Of a DNA stretch of 5,493 nt, positions 1 through 5,129 are shown in pieces; the stretch's first letter is position 1, and each line of letters begins with the position of its first letter. Under the pieces are notes generated by a model. The model saw only the letters and a list, made by a program, of their open reading frames with translations, made no database searches and was not told where the DNA came from. Made by a program: the position numbers and the translations under genes. This DNA comes from an uncultured Halomicronema sp. (GTDB lineage Bacteria > Cyanobacteriota > Cyanobacteriia > Phormidesmidales > Phormidesmidaceae): NCBI GenBank assembly GCA_937897665.1, contig CALCPB010000366.1, positions 1 through 5,493 on the forward strand, in the 5' to 3' direction.

Positions 1-402
1 CGGGCCGATTCCTATCTGGGGTCGCCCCCCGCCCTGCGCGAAGTCCTGGCCCGGGTGCGAGCCCTGCGGCGTCGTCCCCCCACGCTGGAGGCCCCCCCCC
101 GCGTCACCCGCTTGCAGTACGAAGACCTGGCCTTAGACGAAGCGAATCAGCTGGCCTATCGTCAGGATCAAACGATCGAGCTGTCAGAAAAAGAAACGCA
201 GCTGCTGAGCTATCTGCTGCGGCACCCCGATCAGGTGCTGACCCGCAGCCAGATCCACCAAGCGGTGTGGGCCGATGCTGAAGAGCCCGCTAGCAATGTC
301 TTGGCAGCGCAAATGCGACTGCTGCGGCGCAAAATTGAACCCACCGGCACGCTGCCCTTGATTCATACGGTCTATGGCAAGGGCTATCGGCTCGGGAGTT
401 GA
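1..402 (+). CDS. OmpR-family response regulator, C-terminal part (5' end outside window)
   Basis: The frame is open from base 1 to the TGA at 400-402 and gives 133 residues, so the N-terminal part of the receiver lies outside the window; the GTG at 55 is internal, not the start. Residues 1-25 match the last strand and helix of a receiver domain (ADSYLGSPPALREVLARVRAL, compare the family pattern GADDYLxKPF..ELLARVRAL). A short Pro/Arg-rich linker (about 26-37) leads into a complete winged-helix DNA-binding domain: LSEKETQLLSYLLRHP, then the recognition-helix region ASNVLAAQMRLLRRKIE, then the wing motif IHTVYGKGYRL at the end. Such proteins are phosphorylated by a histidine kinase and bind promoter DNA. 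Here the Lys that normally precedes the conserved Pro is Ser8, so signalling may be non-canonical. The linker is encoded across a run of nine C. No partner kinase is adjacent in the visible part; one may lie upstream. The family call is firm, the regulon unknown. Confidence 0.93.
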   Translation, partial: RADSYLGSPPALREVLARVRALRRRPPTLEAPPRVTRLQYEDLALDEANQLAYRQDQTIELSEKETQLLSYLLRHPDQVLTRSQIHQAVWADAEEPASNVLAAQMRLLRRKIEPTGTLPLIHTVYGKGYRLGS

Positions 403-425
403 CCAAGGGGTGAACCGGCAGTCGC

Positions 426-431
426 TATACT
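426..431 (+). promoter_or_regulatory. possible -10 element for the psb28-like gene
   Basis: TATACT lies 26 bases before the preferred ATG at 458, in the short gap after the response-regulator stop. A TTGACC at 399-404 resembles a -35 box, but the spacer of 21 bases is longer than the usual 16-18, so a classic sigma-70 promoter is not secure. Read-through from the upstream gene is an equally good explanation. Confidence 0.3.
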
Positions 432-457
432 AAACACCTGAGTTAGTCCATGTGGTT

Positions 458-838
458 ATGGCTTCTGAAACCCCCACCGTCGAGTTTTTTGATGGCATTC
501 CCGAAGAGATTAGTAATGTGAGTCTGCGGCAAGACAACGATACGGGTGATCGCATCGTGCTGCTGTTGTTTGAGCGCCTGCAGGCAATCGAAGAATTTAG
601 AAGCTTTCGCAGTCGTTTTTCGAAGGCGCTCAAGCTCACCGACAGCGAAGGCGTCATTACCATCGAACCTTCAGGCGTCAAGTTTATCTTCAGCGGGCCA
701 GAGGGCGATGATCTGAAGCAGGTTGAATGCACCCTCGCCATTGACCGCCCCGACCATTGGGAACGCTTTATGCGCTTTATGCACCGGTATGCTGAAGCTA
801 ACGGCATGGCCTATGGTGAACCGACGGCAGCAGAGTAG
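458..838 (+). CDS. psb28: Psb28-family photosystem II assembly protein, probably Psb28-2 type
   Basis: Translation from the ATG at 458 gives 126 residues ending at TAG 836-838. The C-terminal block DHWERFMRFMHRYAEANGM is the diagnostic Psb28 signature, and the N-terminal PTVEFFDGIPE matches the IQF..G..E opening of the family. Psb28 proteins are small soluble factors that bind the cytoplasmic face of photosystem II assembly or repair intermediates near CP47 and cytochrome b559. The protein is somewhat longer than standard Psb28-1 (about 110 residues), and the middle (residues about 30-75, rich in Arg, Phe and Lys) departs from the usual Psb28-1 sequence. This points to the Psb28-2 paralogue, but that assignment is inference without an alignment. 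An in-frame GTG at 452 could add two residues; neither start has a strong Shine-Dalgarno sequence. The gene lies 55 bases after the response regulator on the same strand, so co-transcription is possible. Confidence 0.9.
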   Translation: MASETPTVEFFDGIPEEISNVSLRQDNDTGDRIVLLLFERLQAIEEFRSFRSRFSKALKLTDSEGVITIEPSGVKFIFSGPEGDDLKQVECTLAIDRPDHWERFMRFMHRYAEANGMAYGEPTAAE

Positions 839-1033
839 TCATGACAGACCTTCGCCCTGGGCGCTAGAGAAGCCACTGCACAGGGCCGGTGATCGTCACG
901 GGGTCGGTCCATCCAGCACTCGCAGCCTGGTCGCTTAACTAGCACTGCGCCGCTTTGCACTTCATTAAGGCGGGCTGAGGTTCATTCCGACAGCCTCCCA
1001 ACCTGAGGGGAGCGTGGGTGAGTCCACAGCGAG

Positions 1034-1041
1034 GCGATCGC
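1034..1041. repeat. HIP1 octamer GCGATCGC (one of nine in the window)
   Basis: This is the palindromic HIP1 element, here in intergenic DNA. Further perfect copies start at 1450, 2231, 2765, 2861, 3850, 4573, 4844 and 5350, all inside coding regions. The one at 4573 falls at codons 2-4 of the secreted-protein gene. The octamer is strongly over-represented in many cyanobacterial genomes and mainly serves here as a taxonomic marker. Confidence 0.9.
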
Positions 1042-1055
1042 ATCGGTCGCTAGCA

Positions 1056-1061
1056 TAGAAT
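1056..1061 (+). promoter_or_regulatory. possible -10 element for the SDR gene
   Basis: TAGAAT sits 73 bases before the ATG at 1135 and fits the TAnnnT core of a sigma-70-type -10 box. No recognisable -35 hexamer lies 16-18 bases upstream, where a HIP1 octamer is found instead. It is a candidate only. Confidence 0.25.
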
Positions 1062-1118
1062 AGTTGCTCTGCCGGTCGCCTACTGGGCCAGTTAAGTCAG
1101 TCCACATCACATCACAGC

Positions 1119-1125
1119 AAAGGAG
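1119..1125 (+). promoter_or_regulatory. ribosome binding site of the SDR gene
   Basis: AAAGGAG lies nine bases before the ATG at 1135. It is the best Shine-Dalgarno sequence in the window and fixes the start of the downstream gene. Confidence 0.75.
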
Positions 1126-1134
1126 TCGGGGTTC

Positions 1135-2064
1135 ATGAAAGTTGCCATTACCGGGGGCACCGGGTTCGTCGGGAGCCAGCTCACCGCCGCCCTCCAGCAG
1201 GCAGGGCATGAGGTGGTGGTGTTAACCCGTGATGTGGCCCGGGCCCGTCGCGTGTTGCCAGCGGCGACCTTTCCTCAGGTAACGCTGGTGGCTTATACGC
1301 CGCAGCAATCTGGTAACTGGCAAACCGCAATTTCTGGCTGTGATGGTGTCGTTAATCTGGCCGGAGCCACCATCTCCGAGCGCTGGAGCGCGGCTCACAA
1401 ACAGGCTATTCTCAACAGTCGCCAAGTGGGCACGGCCAAAATCGTGGAGGCGATCGCTCAGGCTGACGTTAAACCCCAAGTCCTCGTCAGCGCTTCGGCG
1501 ATCGGGTATTACGGCACGAGTGAAACCAAAACGTTTGATGAAACCAGTGCGCCCGCCGATCAGGATTTTTTATCGCAAGTGTGCCAGGCATGGGAAGCCG
1601 AAGCCACCAAAGTGAAAGATATCGAGGGCGTGCGCGTAGTGATTCCTCGCATTGGCATCGTGTTGGGCCAGGGCGGGGCGCTAGAGCGCATGCTCACGCC
1701 CTTTCGCTTGTTTGCGGGGGGGCCGATTGGCAGTGGTCGCCAGTGGTTTTCCTGGATTCACATTGACGACTTGGTGGCGGTGTTGGTGCGGGCGTTGACC
1801 GATAGCTCCATGTCAGGGGTTTACAACGCCACGGCCCCGACGCCGGTTCGCATGGCCACCGTGTGTGAGGCCCTAGGGCAGGCCCTCAACCGTCCCTCCT
1901 GGTTGCCTGTGCCTGATTTTGTGATTGAGGCGCTGCTCGGCGATGGAGCTGTGGTGGTGCTGGAGGGGCAACAGGTACTGCCCAAACATCTGCAGGCCGA
2001 GAATTTTGCCTATCAATATCCCACGGTTGAGCAGGCGATGCAGGCCGTCGTCGCGGCGACTTAG
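1135..2064 (+). CDS. TIGR01777-family SDR/epimerase-like protein (SDR39U1, slr1223/GC1-like)
   Basis: The 309-residue protein is full length for the family (about 300). The N-terminal Rossmann fold carries the dinucleotide-binding loop GGTGFVG at residues 7-13 and NLAGATI at 74-80. Family blocks follow in order: ISERWS (80-85), SASAIGYYG (119-127), PRIGIVLGQGGAL (171-183), GRQWFSWIHIDD (201-212), GVYNATAP (228-235), and the C-terminal DUF1731-like segment ending VLPKHLQAENFAYQYPT (281-297). The usual SDR YxxxK catalytic pair is not seen in the expected form after Tyr125/Tyr126. The substrate of this family is unknown. From established knowledge, the plant chloroplast homologue (GC1/SulA-like) and a Synechocystis homologue have been linked to division; extending that role to this gene is inference. 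The start is supported by AAAGGAG nine bases upstream. The stop lies only five bases from the end of the convergent kinase gene. Confidence 0.92.
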   Translation: MKVAITGGTGFVGSQLTAALQQAGHEVVVLTRDVARARRVLPAATFPQVTLVAYTPQQSGNWQTAISGCDGVVNLAGATISERWSAAHKQAILNSRQVGTAKIVEAIAQADVKPQVLVSASAIGYYGTSETKTFDETSAPADQDFLSQVCQAWEAEATKVKDIEGVRVVIPRIGIVLGQGGALERMLTPFRLFAGGPIGSGRQWFSWIHIDDLVAVLVRALTDSSMSGVYNATAPTPVRMATVCEALGQALNRPSWLPVPDFVIEALLGDGAVVVLEGQQVLPKHLQAENFAYQYPTVEQAMQAVVAAT

Positions 2065-2069
2065 GCACA

Positions 2070-2618
2070 TCAGCGGCGAGTGTTGATTAGGCTGGGCGAC
2101 ACGACTGTCGTCGAGATCGCCGCGCCACGGAACTGGAGGCGATAGAGCGCATCAAAGCCTTCCTCACAGTGGGGTGGGGCACCGGCCAACTGGCGGGCCA
2201 TGGTCTCAATCACCTCGGTGGGCACCTGGCGCGATCGCTGCCCGTTTCTGTGCACACAAAGGGGAATTGGCGCATCCAGCCAAACGGCTAAGAGGCGATT
2301 AAAGCCAGCTGCTCGCGCCGCCTGAATCACGGTGCGACGCCCCTGTCGCTGCCCGTTCGTGGCATCGTAAATCGCGCCGCTGATGTGACCTTGTCGAGTT
2401 TGCTCGGCGGTAGCTCGCAACTGCTCGGTGACACGGTGCCAAACCTGCAGCCAGGGGCCTTGGGTGGCGGCGTTGCCAAAGAGCTGGGCGCGAATCTGAT
2501 CGGTCGAAATGATGACGAATGGTGGCGCTGATTGATTGAAGTGGCTGGCCCAAGTGGATTTACCGCTGCCGGGCAGGCCAATCAGCAACCAGAGGGGAAT
2601 GTCTACCGGAGGAGTCAT
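2070..2618 (-). CDS. small P-loop kinase, AAA_33 / polynucleotide-kinase-like
   Basis: From the ATG at 2618 the protein has 182 residues; an in-frame GTG at 2624 would add two, and neither start has a visible Shine-Dalgarno sequence. Counting from the GTG, the Walker A motif GLPGSGKST is at 16-24, followed by STDQIRAQLFG (40-50) with the Asp and Arg expected in the phosphate-acceptor pocket. Next come YDATN (86-90), which resembles the corresponding motif of T4-type polynucleotide kinases, and a lid-like RNGQRSRQVPTEVI (126-139) with Arg residues. EEGFDALYRL near the C-terminus is also common in this group. Proteins of this kind phosphorylate a nucleic-acid end or a small molecule using ATP; the substrate cannot be read from sequence. 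Zeta toxins share the fold, but no antitoxin gene is next to it. The gene is 118 to 124 bases downstream of the histidine-kinase stop on the same strand. Confidence 0.85.
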   Translation of the reverse strand: MTPPVDIPLWLLIGLPGSGKSTWASHFNQSAPPFVIISTDQIRAQLFGNAATQGPWLQVWHRVTEQLRATAEQTRQGHISGAIYDATNGQRQGRRTVIQAARAAGFNRLLAVWLDAPIPLCVHRNGQRSRQVPTEVIETMARQLAGAPPHCEEGFDALYRLQFRGAAISTTVVSPSLINTRR

Positions 2619-2646
2619 GGCCACAAAAACAGGTGCGGGACAAGCG

Positions 2647-2721
2647 GCGACGGGGCGAGAGACGACCCCATGTTATCGCCTCAGAGAAATGGCCTAATGC
2701 AATGACGGTCTCGCCCCTCGC
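2647..2721. repeat. imperfect long-range inverted repeat between the two minus-strand genes
   Basis: GGGGCGAGA at 2652-2660 is the exact reverse complement of TCTCGCCCC at 2709-2717. Skipping C2651 extends the pairing by four more bases (GCGA 2647-2650 with TCGC 2718-2721). The loop of 48 bases contains a small nested pair, CCAT 2668-2671 with ATGG 2689-2692. No T-run follows on either strand, so it is not a standard intrinsic terminator. It would lie in the RNA after the histidine-kinase stop and before the P-loop kinase start. Confidence 0.5.
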
Positions 2722-2742
2722 GCCATCTTCCTAAGTCGGTCG

Positions 2743-4206
2743 TCAGCTCTCAATCAGTTCGGGCGCGATCGCCGGAATTTTCAAAACAAATTCGCTCCCC
2801 TGTCCCAAGGTTGAGTGCACTTCAAGGGTGCCCTGGTGTTTTTCGACCACAATTTGCCGGGCGATCGCTAATCCCAAGCCGGTGCCTTGACCCACCCCTT
2901 TGGTGGTAAACAAGTTCTCGAAAATCTTGGCTTGGGTTTCTGCCGTCATGCCCACCCCATTGTCTCGAACCTTGACAACCGCCCACTGCTGGCAAGCCGA
3001 TAACTCTGCAGTGACGGTGATGTGGTTAGGCTGCGCCTGAATATCGTCGAAGCTTTGACCTCGGTTGGATTCTTCCAAGGCATCGATCGCATTTGCCAGA
3101 AGATTCATGAACACCTGATTTAGCTGCCCCGGAAAACACTCGATCGCGGGCATCTCGCGATAGTGCGTCGAGACCTGAATCGCAGGACGGTGCTCGTCTG
3201 CTTTCAAGCGGTGTTCCAGAATCAGCAGCGTGCTATCTAGACCCTCGTGAAGCTTGAACGGAATCCGATGTTCGGTATCGGCTCGCGAAAACGTTCTCAA
3301 ACTGGTACTAATGCTGCCGATGCGCTTGATGCCCTCGCGCATTGAGCGCAGCACCTGAGGCAAATCCTCCCGCAGATAGGCGAGATTAATCGCGTCGATT
3401 TCGTCCTCAATGACCTCACCGGGGCTGGGCAAGGCGGCTTGATATAGATCAAGCAGTCCGAACAGATCTTGAATGTAAGCTTGCGCAGGCTGCAAGTTAC
3501 CGGCTAAAAACCCAACGGGGTTGTTAATCTCATGGGCAATCCCGGCCACGAGATTCCCCAGAGCTGACATCTTCTCTTGTTGGATGAGCTGTAGCTGCGA
3601 CTGTTGCAACTGCTCTAGAGTGGATGTCAGCTCCACCGTTTGTTGACTAAGTGTCTCGTTTAATTCTTGCAGCGCCATCTCTGCTTGCTGTCGCGCCGTA
3701 ATGTCTTGATAGGTGCCGAGAATGCCGATGACGTCACCCTGAACGTTATGCAGGGGGGCTTTGTTCGTTTCGAGCCAGGTTTGCTGACCATCGCCCTTGA
3801 GTTGGGGTTCGATGATGCCCATTTCGGCCTGATTAGACTGCATCACCCGGCGATCGCAGGTGCGATAAAATTCGGCTTCTTCTCGTTTCCAGGGCAGATC
3901 AAAATCAGTTTTGCCGACGATGTCGTGAGGCGAGTTTAACCCCGCATCCTGGACAAAATTTTGATTGCAACCGAGGTAAACCAAGTCTTGGTCTTTCCAA
4001 AAAATAGACTCGGGCAACGTATCCATCACCAGTTGTAAACGTTGCTGCGAGGTTTTGAGGTCATGCTCAATGCGTCGGCGCTCCCGACTCTCTTGATCGC
4101 GAGCCTGCTTGAGGGCGGTTATCTCGGCCTGAGCCTCGCTCAGAGCTTGCTCTAGGTACGCAATGTTTGCATCGTGCAAGCTTGATAACGCATCAGTTGC
4201 TTTCAT
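2743..4206 (-). CDS. soluble PAS-domain sensor histidine kinase
   Basis: The protein has 487 residues. Residues about 13-58 are rich in Glu, Arg and Gln and likely a coiled coil. A PAS domain spans about 55-170, ending in the PAC-like GDVIGILGTYQDITARQQAE, and a second coiled coil covers about 171-212. The dimerisation/phosphoacceptor domain contains the H-box GIAHEINNP with His225. The ATPase domain shows an N-box NQVFMNLLANAIDAL (363-377), G1 VRDNGVGM (413-420), an F-box KIFENLFTTK (427-436) and G2 GQGTGLGLAI (439-448). All residues needed for autophosphorylation appear present. No transmembrane segment or signal peptide is seen, so it should be cytoplasmic and sense an internal or PAS-bound signal; no heme- or flavin-specific motif was recognised. 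No receiver domain is fused and no response regulator is adjacent, so it is an orphan here. The ATG at 4206 has no strong Shine-Dalgarno sequence. Confidence 0.95.
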   Translation of the reverse strand: MKATDALSSLHDANIAYLEQALSEAQAEITALKQARDQESRERRRIEHDLKTSQQRLQLVMDTLPESIFWKDQDLVYLGCNQNFVQDAGLNSPHDIVGKTDFDLPWKREEAEFYRTCDRRVMQSNQAEMGIIEPQLKGDGQQTWLETNKAPLHNVQGDVIGILGTYQDITARQQAEMALQELNETLSQQTVELTSTLEQLQQSQLQLIQQEKMSALGNLVAGIAHEINNPVGFLAGNLQPAQAYIQDLFGLLDLYQAALPSPGEVIEDEIDAINLAYLREDLPQVLRSMREGIKRIGSISTSLRTFSRADTEHRIPFKLHEGLDSTLLILEHRLKADEHRPAIQVSTHYREMPAIECFPGQLNQVFMNLLANAIDALEESNRGQSFDDIQAQPNHITVTAELSACQQWAVVKVRDNGVGMTAETQAKIFENLFTTKGVGQGTGLGLAIARQIVVEKHQGTLEVHSTLGQGSEFVLKIPAIAPELIES

Positions 4207-4568
4207 GATGAAAAAAGTGTTACGACTGCTCGTCAGTAGACTTCCTACCCCTGCAGATTGGCCACCAGTATCAGCCGCCCCGAGCGACTGCCGGCCCTGA
4301 TCGCTGCCAGCGCTCGCAGGTTTTAGCCAACAGTCTAGATCATCCTTAAAACTAATCGATTGATTGAGTGGAGCTAGCGATCACGATCACCAGTGCCCTC
4401 AAGAGAGAAAGGTTAGATCAGCAAAGCTCGGCTTTTAGGTCGTTTTCGAGCCCCTGAGAAAAACATGTAAATTTTGGTGAATTTAGCTTTTTTGGGCGCA
4501 ATGCTTCCAAAAATCGCCAAGCAAGGTATCGTTTAGGGCAGAAAAGCGTCACTTGAGGTCTTGGGGAG
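4207..4568. promoter_or_regulatory. divergent intergenic region with promoters for the histidine kinase and the secreted protein
   Basis: These 362 bases separate two divergent genes, so both promoters should lie here. No convincing open frame was seen. Visible items are overlapping short palindromes close to the kinase start (ACGA/TCGT at 4222-4233, ACTG/CAGT at 4225-4237), a tandem hexamer GATCAC-GATCAC at 4379-4390, and an AT-rich stretch from about 4455 to 4515. For the plus-strand gene, TATCGT at 4527-4532 is a weak -10 candidate with TTCCAA at 4505-4510 as a poor -35. GAGG at 4555-4558 is a possible Shine-Dalgarno sequence ten bases before the ATG. No known regulator box was recognised. 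Confidence 0.45.
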
Positions 4569-5129
4569 ATGGGCGATCGCGTTGGGCCTGGCAAAATTGG
4601 TCAATGTTTATTGGCAGCGGCATTCATAACGGCGCTCGTGCCGTCGCGAGCGCTGTGGGCGCAAAGCGGTCCGCCCCGCTTGCAACAGGTGATTCATTCC
4701 TTTGATATTGAGCGGCCCGAAGCAACGGCTTATGCCCTCTGGAACGCGGGCCAAGAGCAACGGCATGAAGTCTGGTTTCGCATTTTAGGCGGCGAAGCCG
4801 ATTTTCAGCAGCGTCTGCGGGTGTACAAAGAGCAAGCCCCGCCGCGATCGCCTGATATGTTGCCCCCGGAGTCAAACATTGTTTACGAGGTCGCCAACAG
4901 CAACTCATCAGACTGGTTCTTTTTAGGCACCGAGGGCAGTTTCTTTACCTATTATTTTGATGGCGATAATCGGCCCAATGGCAATGTGGGCTGGGATCAT
5001 TCCGAAGCGGTGCGCGTCCGCAAAACGATTTATAGCAACGGTGATTTGTATGAGATCAGCTTTGAAGATCTCAACTTACTCGATGACTATGACGACCTCG
5101 AAATTGAGGTCATTCTGATTCGTCGGTAG
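4569..5129 (+). CDS. secreted protein of unknown function with acidic C-terminal motif
   Basis: The 186-residue product begins with a likely Sec signal peptide: basic residues Arg4 and Lys9, a hydrophobic core about 13-24, and a signal-peptidase I site most likely after Ala31 (ALWA before QS). There is no lipobox, so it is expected to be periplasmic or exported. The mature part is about 155 residues, with aromatic-rich, probably beta-stranded segments. It has a DGDN at 131-134 and a C-terminal FEDLNLLDDYDDLEIEV (165-181). That cluster of Asp resembles the FEDL..D.DYND ending seen in DUF4114-like and other calcium-associated exported domains, but the match is too short to assign a family. I do not recognise the protein. 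The ATG at 4569 is preceded by GAGG at 4555-4558, and a HIP1 octamer overlaps codons 2-4. The 3' end overlaps the convergent ExbD-like gene by 20 bases. Confidence 0.82.
   Translation: MGDRVGPGKIGQCLLAAAFITALVPSRALWAQSGPPRLQQVIHSFDIERPEATAYALWNAGQEQRHEVWFRILGGEADFQQRLRVYKEQAPPRSPDMLPPESNIVYEVANSNSSDWFFLGTEGSFFTYYFDGDNRPNGNVGWDHSEAVRVRKTIYSNGDLYEISFEDLNLLDDYDDLEIEVILIRR

Larger units (their letters stand above)
839..1118. other. intergenic region between the psb28-like gene and the SDR gene
   Basis: About 300 bases carry no convincing gene: open frames here lack family resemblance and run over the flanking genes on either strand. It holds an 8-base palindrome GTCATGAC at the psb28 stop (838-845), a small GC hairpin CGCC-CTG-GGCG at 853-863, a weak stem GTGA-TCG-TCAC at 889-899, and one HIP1 octamer at 1034-1041. 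None of the hairpins is followed by a T-run, so no clear intrinsic terminator can be called. The right end probably contains the promoter of the downstream gene. Confidence 0.5.

Noticed and set aside
430..807. Open frame of 125 codons on the minus strand
   Set aside because: It is antisense to the Psb28-family gene, whose signature motif fixes the coding strand; the translation is Ser/Arg-rich with no family resemblance.
853..863. Intrinsic terminator after the psb28-like gene
   Set aside because: The stem is only four pairs and no T-run follows.
723..938. Plus-strand open frame extending past the psb28-like gene
   Set aside because: It overlaps the psb28-like gene in another frame, has no ribosome binding site and gives a low-complexity, unrecognisable product.
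982..1209. Minus-strand open frame covering the intergenic region upstream of the SDR gene
   Set aside because: It runs over the SDR ribosome binding site and start, and shows no domain, signal peptide or conserved motif.
2070..2624. Zeta-type toxin of a toxin-antitoxin pair
   Set aside because: The fold class fits, but no small antitoxin gene is adjacent and the YDATN and Arg-rich lid motifs fit polynucleotide-kinase-like AAA_33 proteins better.
3667..3939. Plus-strand open frame of 90 codons inside the histidine kinase
   Set aside because: It is antisense to the PAS domain, which is clearly coding on the minus strand.
1..4206. Response regulator and histidine kinase as a cognate two-component pair
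   Set aside because: They are more than 2 kb apart on opposite strands with three unrelated genes between them.
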